A stretch of 64,000 bases of DNA from Allolobophora icterica (Eukaryota; Annelida; Clitellata; Crassiclitellata; Lumbricidae), in assembly GCA_963556255.1 (NCBI GenBank), contig OY744605.1:63749416-63813415 (forward strand), given 5' to 3'. Within the stretch, counting starts at the first letter, position 1. Each line of letters starts with the position of its first letter. Below, in pieces: positions 48,690 to 58,923 of the stretch. The translations under genes were made by a program, and so were the position numbers. Below the pieces are notes generated by a model that did not search any database, was not told the origin of the DNA, and worked only from the letters and a program-made list of their open reading frames with translations.

Positions 48690-48994
48690 CGACCCAAAGC
48701 TCGGTTATATATACAAGTGGTCAATTGATCGGGGTAGGCCAGAGGGAGGGTGAAGGGCCTAGGGTGGGGGCTACCACCGATCGACCGACCGTCCCTGCGC
48801 CTCGCCTCCATTCCACAAAGCGGACGATGTTGCCTAGGCTATGCATATAATTAAATTCAGCAGCCTATGCTTGTAAGATGTGTAAACCAAAATGAAATCA
48901 ACGCCCATTGGCCGACAGATGCTTACTTGAACCGCCTACAGTCGTTGGTCACTTCATTCTACGAGGGAAACCGCCAAACCTAAAACCTAGGGCT
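48690..48994 (-). repeat. Right terminal inverted repeat of the TTAA transposon
   Basis: About 305 bp, the reverse complement of the left arm minus the 77-bp insert. The presumed transposase promoter lies between this arm and 48261. Confidence 0.92.
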
Positions 48995-49089
48995 TTAAAC
49001 CGCCATCTCATTTTCTCACTAGTGTCTCCAGCTTATGGTTCTTCCATAGAGTTCTTCCAATTCCTCGCTTTGTCCATCTGATCTCGTTA

Positions 49090-49735
49090 TTATTATCATT
49101 CTCTGTGTTTTCTGTCCTCTTACACTCCTCCTCCCTTCTTCTCCTACACTTCTCTGCTCATTTATACCTCATTCCTTTTCCTCCCATTCTCTCTTCTTCA
49201 CAGAGTACGATCCCTTCTCTTTCACTTCTTCCATTCTCCACATTCCTTTATTCTCCTTCTCCTCTTCTCTCTTTATTCCTCCTATTTCTCATCCTTCCCC
49301 ACCGTTTCCTCCTCTCATCTCCTCAATCTCCTTCTCTGCTACTTCCTCTATCCTCTTTCCCCTCTTTCCTACCTACTCTTCTGTTTTCCCTCTTCCTCCT
49401 CCCTAATTACTTCTCCTCCTCTTTTCCTGCCATTCTCTCTTCTTCTCAGAGTACGTTCCCTTCTCTTTCACTTCTTCCATTCTCCACATTCCTTTATTCT
49501 CCTTCTCCTCTTGTCTCTTTATTCCTCCCATTTCTCATCCTTCCCCACCTTTTCCTCCACTCATCTCCTCAATCTCCTTCTCCTCTGCTACTTCCTCTAT
49601 CCTCTTTCCCCTCTTTCCTACCTACTCTTCTGTTTTCCCTCTTCCTCCTCCCTAATTACTTCTCCTCCTCTTCGTCCTCCTCCTCCTCCTCCTTCTCCTT
49701 CCTTTACTCCTCCGTGTGTCACTTCCCTGGCTCTG
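49090..49735. repeat. CTCCTT-rich tract with a tandem duplication of about 245 bp
   Basis: The block starting 'cattctctcttctt.acagagtac' and ending 'attacttctcctcctctt' occurs at about 49180-49430 and 49430-49675 with few differences. The 214-codon open frame on it is an artefact. Confidence 0.88.
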
Positions 49736-49984
49736 TCGCCATGACCTAAGCCGCGTAGAGTCTAAGCCTCAGACCAAACGACCAGGCAAAGGATAATTTA
49801 CGCGCCAACGCTCAGTGCCTCCTCGCTCGCCACTAGATAACAGTGTCCACGCATGCGTCGCATCGACCACTCCCCCACCCCGTTGACCGACCCCCCCCCA
49901 CACGCACACATCCAATTCCATGCTAGGCCCCGGCGTCTCTTTCAAAGAGGAAGAGGAGAGGAGTAAGTGACGCAGCATGCAGAG

Positions 49985-50055
49985 GACGCAGAATAGGAGG
50001 ACGCAGAATAGGAGGAGGAGGAAGAGGAGGAGGAGAAGGAAGAGGAGGAAGTGGA
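49985..50055. repeat. AGG-rich purine tract
   Basis: GAGGAGGAAGAGG-type sequence; a similar short tract lies at 50520-50580. Confidence 0.8.
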
Positions 50056-50264
50056 GAAGGCCAGGTCTTTAACGTTGATGCTGGACCGGAAACCGGGTCT
50101 GACGACTATCACTATCTATCTCGTTGGCTGCTGTTCGCTAGATGTTGCGTTGCATAGGCTTAGTATGATGTAGGAAATCGCTCAAAATCCCTTATATAAA
50201 CAACGCCGATGAGCCCATAAATTATGTAAATATCTATGTATATATATACACTTATACACACATA

Positions 50265-50308
50265 TAATTGTGTGTGTGTGTGTGTGTGTGTATGCGTATG
50301 GCTTGATG

Positions 50309-50339
<31 letters not shown>

Positions 50340-50415
50340 AGGTGTGTGTGTGTGTGTAGGTGTGTGTGTGCGTGTGTGTATGTGTGTGGCTTGATGTGTG
50401 TGGGTGTGCGTGCGT
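50265..50415. repeat. (GT)n microsatellite
   Basis: GT repeats with AGGTGTG and TATG variants. Confidence 0.95.
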
Positions 50416-50761
50416 GCGTATAATAGAGATTTGTAAGCGTGCAAAGACGAATAACCACATCCCGCGACCTCTTCTCATTCTGCTCTGCTTGGCAACGCGT
50501 GCGACCCTTATTCCGCTGAACAGGAGGAGGAGGAGGAGAAGGAGGGGGAAGAGGAGTAGCAGAAGGTGGAGGAGGAAGACAAATCAGAGGATGTGATGCA
50601 GATGAATGGAAAAGGTGAAGAAGGGCAGGATAATTAATCGAAACCAAAATAATTAGCCAGCTGAGTTCACCTTCCCCGACACACCCTCCCAGCATAGGCT
50701 ATATTCACCCTGTGTGTATAGATGTTGATAATAATGATAACGACGACGAAGACGGTGGTGG

Positions 50762-50776
50762 CGGTGTGTGTGTGTG

Positions 50777-50857
<81 letters not shown>

Positions 50858-50862
50858 TGGTG
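50762..50862. repeat. (GT)n microsatellite
   Basis: About 95 bp of GT. Confidence 0.97.
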
Positions 50863-51039
50863 AAAGGAGTGGTGGTGGTCTTGACAGTTGACTCCGTCCG
50901 GAGCTGCCATCGAGTTATGACGCCAAAATCAATTTCCACACATTCTGTCTACGCTATATATATGTCTTCCGCTCTCGACAGGCTGCTATTTCTGGTGAAA
51001 ACAGACACCACTGTGGTGAAAACGATCAGTGGCGACCAT

Positions 51040-51572
51040 GGGCGGCGATCATGGGGGGTTGAGGGGACAAGACCCCCACCTTTAACAGTGGGGGGTCACG
51101 CCATGCATCCATATTTTGAAGAAACACCAAAAAAGTCATAAAATTTTTTCGAGCGTGAGCGCAAAATTATTTTTACCTTTTTTGCCAATTCAGTTCATGG
51201 CGATAAATTTTTGTTACCTTTTTTTTACCAGTTACAGTTCAAAACTCTTCTTTGACCATATCATTTCAAAAATCCCCCCCCATGGGCGGCGATCCCGGGG
51301 TCGAGGGGGACAAGAACCCCCACCTTTAAGAGTGGGGGATGCACGCCATACATCGGACCCCCAAATTTCGAGGAAACCTCAAAAAAGGTCATCAAATTTT
51401 TTCGGACCTCTTTTTTCACCAGATCAGTTCGAAACTTTTTTTTCACCAGATCAGTTCCAAAATGTCCCCCCACCTGTCAAACAAGATCGCCGCCACTGCC
51501 CCCCCACCTGTCAAACAAGATCGCCGCCACTGCCCCCCCCACCTGTCAAACAAGATCGCCACCGCCATACGC
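51040..51572 (+). repeat. Complex of copies of the 20116-20311 repeat family
   Basis: Two left parts (51047-51130 and 51282-51410) share GGGCGGCGATC, 'ggggacaaga.ccc', 'tttaa.agtgggg' and 'caaaaaa.gtcat' with the MITE at 20116. The right part has a 34-36-bp tandem 'cacctgtcaaacaagatcgccgccactgcccccc' in three copies (51468-51560). Element boundaries are hidden by the C/G runs. Confidence 0.75.
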
Positions 51573-51599
51573 CCAAAAAGTCGGCGCAAAGTCGCAAAC

Positions 51600-52560
51600 A
51601 TATTTAAGACATAAAACATTGCCGGTCATTTTGAATCAGTGGTCATCATCATTCATGTGATGATGAAGCATAAATGTACATTTACATAGGCCTACCACTA
51701 CAAAGAAGAAAACTCTTAAAGGTTAAAACGTTTTCACTCAGTGTCAACGCTGACAACGCAGTATCATGAATTCATATGTGAAACTTTCATCTTGCCATTT
51801 GAATGATTTGGTCACTAACAGTCACTGTCTCTGCTGATCACGCGAAAATGCTAACGCAATGCGACGATCGCCATTGCCACCCGACGAGGTTTCCTGGGTA
51901 GGATGCTGTACAGTTAGGCTCTGTTGCTATATTTCATTTATAATCTAACGTCATTATTACTGTTATATTTTTCTTTCCTCTTTGTGTCAAATTGTATGTA
52001 AAGCGCTGTGCGTTTGCTAGCGTTTAATAAAGAATATACTTACTTACTTACTTACTTACTTATCAAATTTCTGTAACACAGCTTCAGCGTCAAGAGAATT
52101 TTCATGATGAATGTGCAGTAATGCCAAACCGTTCACACCTTCAGCACCCATGGTAGAACGTAGATCTCTTTAAACGTTTGTGGCAACTGAAGCTGCGTTC
52201 GGCCGTGAAAACGAACATTGTAAGTGAAACAAGAAAGTTGATATTAACAAAAACGCAATACAAATAAACACGCTCGTATTGTTTACTACGTCATGACGCG
52301 TAACGTCCGGAGCATAGATATGCAAGCAGAGACTCAGGCTGTAGAGTGTAACCATAGAGCTATTAACAATAGCATATTGTAATTATTGTGTGCACACTAC
52401 AGTGTGCTTTACTAATATATATTTTGCCGTCCAGAAATTCTTAAACCTTAATTATTTCACACATTTAGATATTTAGATATCAGTAGGTCAACTTTTAGAG
52501 GTCAACTTTTTAGAGGTTCTCATTAGTGTCATTAATACAGTACCGTAGTAGTAGTAGTAG
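51600..52560. other. Region without recognised gene
   Basis: Contains a LINE/SINE-like tail 'gtaaagcgctgtgcg', 'aataaagaatatacttact' and (CTTA)n at 51990-52065. Nothing else identified. Confidence 0.4.
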
Positions 52561-52569
52561 TAGCTTCAG

Positions 52570-52668
52570 TTTAACGACACTGTGTGATAACAGAGATCAT
52601 TAGTGTCGCCCTCCTCCTTCTTCTAGGCTTTGGACTGGCACTGCCTGAGTACAAGCAGTGGCGGAGTT
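52570..52668 (+). repeat. Dispersed repeat, pair member of 8236-8335
   Basis: 'taacgacactgtgtgataacagagat', 'gtgtcgccctcctccttcttc', 'aggctttggactggca'. It is preceded by a short (TAG)n. Confidence 0.6.
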
Positions 52669-53206
52669 AGTGTCACTAATATTTCATTATTTACTGTTTA
52701 GCTAAAAAAGTAGACGCAAATGCCCACGCCATTGAAAACTATTATGATGCTAACGGTGGTCGTAGGATGTTATATAAATCATCTTTGATATGACGACGTC
52801 GTTAAATAAACGTTACAAACCGCGTCGTAGGATGTTACAGGAACGGATGCAGGATAGAATAGTTTGCAAAGTTCGGTTTCCGTCTGAAGTAAAACTCTCC
52901 CAAATGTCTGCTATTTTTAGACCTTGCGTATGCATATAGTGGCACCAAAGCAAATCAACTGCGACCTACAACCGTAGAATGCCAAACCGACCGGTCATAA
53001 GACTCGTGCTCTTTTGACGTTAAGCTCTGCTACAGTACATACAAGTATCGCTGTAACACATTTAAAATACATTAACAGTCTGGTGTCAAGATATATTAAC
53101 TTAAGCTTATAGCCTTTACTAATTAGTAATTATTCTAGACCGTAAATTATAATGAATTTGTAAGTGTATATCATTTAATTCCAACCATGCATTTTGATTT
53201 GCACAG

Positions 53207-53341
53207 AAACTCCTCAAATGCGCCCCAGACCGACAAAGCAAGAACATTAGAACATTATCAGACAGAACGGTTTTCAAGCGCTTACAGAAGAGGGGCAGGA
53301 AAGCTCAAGTGCGTCTCCTTCGTCTGTCTGCCAAAGTCTAA
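53207..53341 (+). CDS. Possible basic C-terminal exon, unassigned
   Basis: After the acceptor-like TTTGATTTGCACAG at 53193-53206 there is a 44-codon frame, KLLKCAPDRQSKNIRTLSDR and then TVFKRLQKRGRKAQVR and RLSAKV, closed by TAA. It reads like a Lys/Arg-rich protein tail. I recognise no family and see no upstream exon. Confidence 0.2.
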   Translation, partial: KLLKCAPDRQSKNIRTLSDRTVFKRLQKRGRKAQVRLLRLSAKV

Positions 53342-53384
53342 CGTCCGCAGTTCTGTCTGGCTGCACAGTCATTCGTTCGTTCAT

Positions 53385-53455
53385 TCTGAGAATTTATATA
53401 GCGCCCCTTCTAGACACCTACTCAGAAGCGCTCCCAGTACAGCCACGGCTAAAAA
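53385..53455 (-). mobile_element. LINE/SINE tail fragment
   Basis: Plus-strand 'gaatttatatagcgccccttctagacacctactcagaagcgctccc' is the complement of the shared GAGGCGCTATATAAATTC tail. Confidence 0.6.
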
Positions 53456-53759
53456 AGAAAGACTTGAGTGATTTGTGAAACGCAGGCAAATTGTTCAGAG
53501 GTATACTTGTGTTTATTCGCAAGCTCACTGACAAACCGCAGTAGGCCTAAGTTACATTGAAACACGGCCGTACAAGTATCCAGATCTTACTGAACACTCG
53601 TTTTACGGCTGTTCCATAGGGAGTGGAAGGCTGGGTCGACCTAGAGGGGACTTGCGGCTATCGATCCGCGTCTTTCAAGATCTTAATATGTTCTTCATGC
53701 AAGAGTATTACCATGCATCTATCCCCTCCCCTAAATGTGAGTTATCCATGGCAAAGTAG

Positions 53760-54310
53760 CCGTTGACCGAACAAATGGGTCTCCCACCACTCAAACGACA
53801 TATTCTCAGTTCCTCCACTAATATCGTCTCCAACCCACCGTCATATGCTTCAGGCTCCTTTAGACCTTTACAGGCTTTCCATTCCAAATTGAAGTGTCAC
53901 CTCTTCAAAAACTTCTACACTAATCCACCCGACCCTAGATCTCCACCTGAGAAGCTTTCTTGTCCTCAACGAAACCCGTCGTAGCAGGCTTCTCTCTTTG
54001 GTCTTTAGCAAACGGACTGGGACCTCCACTGGGCATCGATCAATCATCTCTGGACCAGGGTGAGAATTGTCGTGGGGTTGGGGGTTCAACCCCCTTAGTC
54101 ATTCTTAGGACCCCATAGTAAAGTCTTCACATTGCACACCCACAACTCCACCTGAATCAAGGTCTAACCCCCAGTCTTTTTACTACAATTCTCATACTGC
54201 TCTGGACAACCCCTCTGATACGACGCAGCGCTCGTGAATAAGCTGGTGTCTTGCACTTAGCTTTAGAGTAGCGTTTTATAAATTTGGAGTTTGCGATTAT
54301 GGTTAGGGTC
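53760..54310 (+). mobile_element. LINE (CR1/L2-like) 3' end, copy e, with nested MITE
   Basis: Encodes AFHSKLKCHLFKNFYTNPPD at about 53872-53932, then the 3' tail with GCGCTCGTGAATAAGCTGG and 'tagagtagcgttttataaa.ttggagtttgcgatta'. The tail is interrupted by the MITE at 54056-54199. Confidence 0.8.
54056..54199. mobile_element. hAT-like MITE, 144 bp, 8-bp TSD CTCTGGAC, nested in a LINE
   Basis: Ends CAGGGTGAGAATTGT and ACAATTCTCATACTG are inverted with two mismatches. The exact duplication CTCTGGAC lies at 54048-54055 and 54200-54207. It interrupts a LINE tail, so it is younger than that LINE. Confidence 0.92.
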
Positions 54311-54429
54311 TACACTCTACAGGCCTATAGAGGGTGTCCTACCTGCCATGAGTCTGTAAGACGGGAAATTGTCTTACTTTGAGCTGTCTTGAAGAAACTA
54401 TAGATTAAAAATAAATTAACTGAACTGGA

Positions 54430-55098
54430 ACTAGCCCCTGAGGGCTGGCAGAGGCGAATTTAACAATCTGGCGCGTCTAGGCAAGTTTTTTTACCGCCCC
54501 CCCAATATTTATGTTCCAAAGTGTTAACTTTAATTAATAGGCCATATTGCTACTGTAAATTTGTAATTACATGCATATATATTATTTATTTTCGTGTTAC
54601 TCGCAGTTTCAAATTAGATTTAATGTTAGCGTTCTAGTTTGTTAATCTTAAGTTTTCCGCGGAATAACTCATAAAACATAGGAAAATAGCAAACTAAGGC
54701 GTAACAAAAACCCATTCGGGTAAGCGTGTTTAGTTTGACACATGTACGCCCGTGCTGAATCACTATTTTCATCGTCCTTGTGCGATGCGTTGTGAAACAG
54801 TAGCGCCATCTCGGGAACACAATCAACTTCTACTGTATCTGCTCACCTATTCTTTCCAATTTAAATTTTAAACTATCGTATTTTTATGCTTAACAGCCTT
54901 GAGTCAAGGAATCTATATAAGTACAAGTGTACTGTAATTCGTAAAAATGCGTTAAATGGTTTCACACTTGCCTACAGATGTCGCTCCACATCAGTTTTTA
55001 TGTCTGATATTAAATATGATGTCCAAAATATCCACAGGTAATTCTTACTTTCAAATATAATTATTCGCCTCGTTTCCTTCATAAATATAGGCTAATTA
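54430..55098. other. Region without recognised gene
   Basis: Starts with CAGAGGCGAATTTAAC..TCTAGGCAAG at 54440-54485, similar to the left end of the MITE at 35635, but no matching right end or target duplication was found. The rest is AT-rich. Confidence 0.35.
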
Positions 55099-55106
55099 AC
55101 TGAATG

Positions 55107-55440
55107 CACTGGCGTAAACTTGTCCAAAATATGGGGGTGGGGGGATTTAGTTATTCATTCTACACAGATGTAGGACGTGATGGGCGCCTTGTAAGGCTGC
55201 CGTATACAGTTAAAACAAAGATCTTTGGTTAAAATTCGACTCCTGTAATAACTTCATACTGATTTGTAATCATACCAAATAGAGTTAATAATTTAATATC
55301 TGTGATCATACTGCGTAATTGTCAGTTTGAAGATATTAAACGAAGATTATTATTATTATTGTTGTTGCACTGGGTTACAGTCCATCTCAATTATTGGGGG
55401 GGGCACGTACCCCGGCTGCCCTTCAGAGTCTACGCCTATG
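55107..55440. mobile_element. hAT-like MITE, 334 bp, 8-bp TSD ACTGAATG
   Basis: Ends CACTGGCGTAAACTTG and AGTCTACGCCTATG are imperfect inverted repeats. The exact duplication ACTGAATG lies at 55099-55106 and 55441-55448. It has the same ends as 56076-56211. Its core (55168-55345) matches the repeat at 9580-9722. Confidence 0.92.
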
Positions 55441-56075
55441 ACTGAATGCATCTGTTAAGTAGACAGGAAGCGATATTAGCCGTATGTCAGATTGTCGCTC
55501 GCAAACTAGCACCTGTCCATTGGATTATTGGTCTTTGGAGTAAGTGCAAGGAATCTATGGAGTAAGCGTTCACACAATATGCGTGAAATAGATTTCAATA
55601 TAGAAGGCCATTTCATTGTTATTTTCTTTCGATGAGAATTTCATTTGCGCCAGCAAAATTAGTGTCATTGCTTTTAGCAGCCATGGGAATATCTGGGTAC
55701 TTTTTATGTTTGCGAAGGGAAAGCTGAGCGATAATAGAACGAAAATGTTGTCTGTTGATGTAGCGTAAGGTTACGAAATTTCTCAGCGCCAAACAAAAGC
55801 CACGTCAGAGAAAGCAGCTTACACACTGGAGCTAGATTAAAGCCAGTCAACGATAACAGCTTGTTTGGTCTGTTTCAGTGCCCAGGTGAGAATCCGGGAG
55901 GCCAGGCCGAGGAGACAGCATGGTGTTACGGTGGATATCGGTAGTGGTAGTCGTGTGTGGCGCAGTAGGCCTAAGATAGGATAATATAAGAGTTGGGTGT
56001 TCAGTCGTTAGTGGAAAGCTGCAGAAGAGAGGGAAAGTGGAGGAGAGATTAGATTGATGGCGATAAGATGATAAG

Positions 56076-56211
56076 CACTGGCGTAAACTTGTCCAAAATA
56101 TTTGGGGGGAATTTGGTTATTCATTCTACACTTGTTGCATTGGGTGTACAGTCCAACTCAATTATTTGGGGCATGTGCCCCGGCTGCCCCCCGCCCCAGT
56201 CTACACCTATG
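56076..56211. mobile_element. hAT-like MITE, 136 bp, 8-bp TSD ATGATAAG
   Basis: Shares both ends with 55107-55440 (CACTGGCGTAAACTTGTCC and CCCCGGCTGCCC..AGTCTACACCTATG) but lacks the long core. The exact duplication ATGATAAG lies at 56068-56075 and 56212-56219. Confidence 0.92.
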
Positions 56212-56531
56212 ATGATAAGTGAACTGGCAGAGATCTTCTGGGAGTTCATTTCAAAGAGATGGTACAGAGTAGAATAAGGAGCAGTTACAGAATTTCTGAG
56301 AGGCAGAGACTGGAGGCTGATATAGAGAAATGTACATAGGCGTCCAAGGGAATTTTTGTAGGGAGGTACACAATTTTGGTATGGGAGCAAAATGACAATT
56401 TTGCATAGAATAGCTATTCATGAACACAGAACAACTTTAAAAATAAATAAATGGTCAAGGACTTTACCTAAATAATTAAGCGTTTTATGGCATTGAAAAT
56501 CATGTTTGGACCATTGTAATAATCGTAATAA

Positions 56532-56985
56532 GGGACCATCCATATATTACGTACGCATGGAGGGGGTAACCGAAATGCATGTGCTTGCGAACGGGGGGGA
56601 GTGGGGTCTACTGATAATGTACGTACGCAAATTGATTGGCCTTCAAGTGAGCTAGAGTTCAGTCTTTCCAGCTATCTGGTACTACCAGAGGAAGTAGGAC
56701 TGTGGGAGAGGTGTCACTTGTATGCCACCTTACCTCTGAACGCTGTTATTAAACTATCACACAACTCAACAGCGAGTCCATGGATTACTCATCCTTCAAT
56801 CTGGCCAAAAGTGCAGACAGTCGCTGCCTGGACCTGTGTAACTGACACATTCTGCAGCTGGTCTTAGGGGGAGTGCGTCAACTGTACGTACGCAGGTGGT
56901 GAGGGGGCTGGAAAAAAGAACGCGTGCAAACAGGGAGGGGTCCAATTTTCCCGGATTTGTGCGTACGTAATATATGGATGGCCCC
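56532..56985. mobile_element. PIF/Harbinger-like MITE, 454 bp, TSD TAA
   Basis: Ends GGGACCATCCATATATTACG and CGTAATATATGGATGGCCCC are inverted with one mismatch over about 26 bp. TAA lies at 56529-56531 and 56986-56988. A 3-bp TWA duplication with GGG/GGC ends is typical of PIF/Harbinger. The 88-codon frame inside has no motif. Confidence 0.8.
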
Positions 56986-57542
56986 TAATCAAGATTTAAT
57001 TTTTGTAAAATATGCGCAAGATCCAGGGGGCAAATGCCCACCCTCTGGATGCCCATGGAAATGTATGATGAGGAATGAGTAGATCTTGGTGGTTGGGTAG
57101 TGAATAGCTGGCAAATGGAAGAGGTTTGAGGGCGTTGTAGGTAAGATATATGCAGTACCACAGATGGTTTAATAGTACACGTGAAATAAACATATGTAAT
57201 GTATGTCTGCAAAATGTTTCAGTGCCACACAAAAGCCACGTCAGGCAGACTAGAGATTTCACCGATGCTATATTGAATCAACCGATGCTGTATCATATCA
57301 AATCCGTAAAGTTCTGAGATTTTCTGTTGCTTAGTCAGACAGAGTGATCAGTTTTTCCTTTCTAGTTTATTCTAAATGAAAGAGACCCCAAAAGCACCTG
57401 CATATCAGTTGCTTGATAGAAAAAGTTCAGATAGGAGGTCGAGCATTTTAATTTGAATGCAGAGTTAATGTTGCTATTGCTAACTTGCTTTTCGAAAGGT
57501 TGATTTCAGTTTGTTATTTTCAGATGATGGTGATTTACAAAA

Positions 57543-57956
57543 ATGACATTTCGTCAGCGTTTGGCATGGCTGCTACTGTTTCTTTACTTAATTTGCACGT
57601 GTACGTTTCTCTATTACATCTTCCAAATCAATGAACACTACAGCATCTATGCACTGGAACACACTGATGTTCATATGCTTAAACTTGCCGAGGACTTACG
57701 ACAACCAAACTCACTGCAGCAGGAATTCTTCAAAACAACCAGAGTTGTCAACCCTACTCCACCGAGTGACGTCTGGCTTTTGGTGCAGCACGTTTTCGAC
57801 ATTCCCTTTGTTCTGCTTATTGCACTTTTTGCATCTATTTATCTACAAGGTTTCTGTTATCTGTGGATGTGTACACGACCAGAAATGCCTCCAGTCTGTA
57901 TGCGTCTGTGGCCGGTCTATCTCTACTGTTCTGCAAGATCATGGTGCAGGACATAG
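57543..57956 (+). CDS. LYSET: Lysosomal enzyme trafficking factor homologue (LYSET/TMEM251)
   Basis: A small Golgi membrane protein. In vertebrates LYSET stabilises GlcNAc-1-phosphotransferase, so that lysosomal hydrolases receive the mannose-6-phosphate tag. The 137-residue frame begins MTFRQRLAWLLLFLYLI, very close to the human start (M-N-F-R-Q-R then a hydrophobic helix). It continues YYIFQINEHYSIYALEH and, after a hydrophilic loop, has a second hydrophobic segment (about 80-110) with YLQGFCYLWMCTR, matching the human 'YLQ-F-FLYSCTR' block. Length is near the human protein (131 residues for the short form). A splice acceptor (TTATTTTCAG at 57514-57523) may bring in a 5' UTR exon. Two out-of-frame ATGs precede the chosen start. 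The gene converges on the C7orf50 homologue. Confidence 0.88.
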   Translation: MTFRQRLAWLLLFLYLICTCTFLYYIFQINEHYSIYALEHTDVHMLKLAEDLRQPNSLQQEFFKTTRVVNPTPPSDVWLLVQHVFDIPFVLLIALFASIYLQGFCYLWMCTRPEMPPVCMRLWPVYLYCSARSWCRT

Positions 57957-58831
57957 GTCATAGCATAATAGTTTTGAATAGCTGTGCTGTTTGGCAATTT
58001 TATGTCCACTGGTGCTTTCTGATTTTCACTTTTATGCAGACAATTTCTTAAATACTGGTATTTTTAAAGGCACAGACTTATATCATTATTCTTGTGGCAT
58101 TTTTACTGTTTGATCTGAAGACCTTAACATAATTATGGCAGTCTACATGATAAAACTGATATTCCACTGGCTAGCATATATGAATCATGAAATCTGAATT
58201 CAAATCATGCATTTATAGGATGTTGTGGTTATTTAACATGTTAGATATATGAAAATGATTTTTAAAACTAGTGAACTTTGTTGCACAGTTGTATAATCTT
58301 GTATCTAACTGTGAGTTTCGATTAATTTAACAGCAAAGTGTGATATATTGTTAAAACACGGGTCATGGTTATCATCTTGGGGGTCATTCATAAAGGACAT
58401 AGACCTGCCAAAATTACCTACTTTGGGCCTCTCCCTCCCACCCCTTCTCCATATTTAATATTACCCTCCCACACCCTGTCTGGACATCTTCTCCGGCAGA
58501 GTAGTCAGGCCTATATTATGCTACCCTGCAGTGAGATACTTTGACAATGGCAAGTTTGGCAAAGGAATTCTAAACATTATCTGATATTCTGTGCAGAATA
58601 TCTGGTGTCTGACTAAAGGTAGTGTTTAAGACACCGTCTGTCTGAAATGACAATTATATGGATGGCCACATTGGGCTTAATTTCCTCCACATGTCTGCAT
58701 TTGGGTGACCCCTCCCATTCCCTCTGCAGATATCCTTACTAGATGTATATCAATTGTATATTTTACAAACAAATTGTACTCAGTCTAAATAGATAAAAGC
58801 ACATTTTCAGTCATGCTGTGGTTTTTTAAAA
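57957..58831. other. LYSET 3' region and intergenic sequence
   Basis: Presumed LYSET 3' UTR, then dispersed-repeat pieces with 'gtcattcataaaggacat' and CCCTCCCACCCC at 58378-58500. No clear plus-strand poly(A) signal was found. Confidence 0.4.
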
Positions 58832-58837
58832 TTTATT
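58832..58837 (-). terminator. Polyadenylation signal AATAAA of the C7orf50 homologue
   Basis: TTTATT on the plus strand, 25 bp beyond the stop codon. Confidence 0.75.
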
Positions 58838-58861
58838 ACAAACAGTAGCTTTAACTTCCAA

Positions 58862-58923
58862 TTAAAGTAGCTGCAATACTTGTCGAACCCTATCAAGCTG
58901 TTCCTCAGAAAACGTTGATTTTT
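58862..58923 (-). CDS. C7orf50: C7orf50 homologue, last coding exon
   Basis: Acceptor CTTTTTCAG|AAAAA; encodes EKSTFSEEQLDRVRQVLQLL and the stop TAA. Only 62 bp of coding sequence. Confidence 0.93.

Larger units (their letters stand above)
43814..48994. mobile_element. Complete 5.18-kb DNA transposon with TTAA target duplications (Kolobok-like)
   Basis: The ends AGCCCTAGGTTTTAGG and CCTAAAACCTAGGGCT are perfectly inverted. TTAA lies directly outside each end (43810-43813 and 48995-48998). Inverted repeats extend about 387 bp on the left and 305 bp on the right and look almost identical where they align. Between them are a spliced plus-strand gene (44390-45457) and an intact minus-strand transposase (46378-48261) that converge. 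TTAA duplication is known for piggyBac and Kolobok superfamilies. The transposase does not look like piggyBac, so Kolobok-like is my assignment. A SINE-type tail at about 45615-45720 sits between the genes. Confidence 0.9.

Noticed and set aside
43814..48994. piggyBac element, because of TTAA
   Set aside because: The transposase shows an 'ESFN...KRIHYG' helix and 'HVYWCMDNCNGD' block rather than piggyBac motifs, and the inverted repeats are hundreds of bp long.
49105..49749. 214-codon plus frame
   Set aside because: Pyrimidine-rich tandem duplication; Ser/Leu/Pro composition only.
54440..54490. Ninth hAT-like MITE (CAGAGGCGAATTTAAC start)
   Set aside because: Only a left-end-like sequence was found; no partner end or 8-bp duplication.
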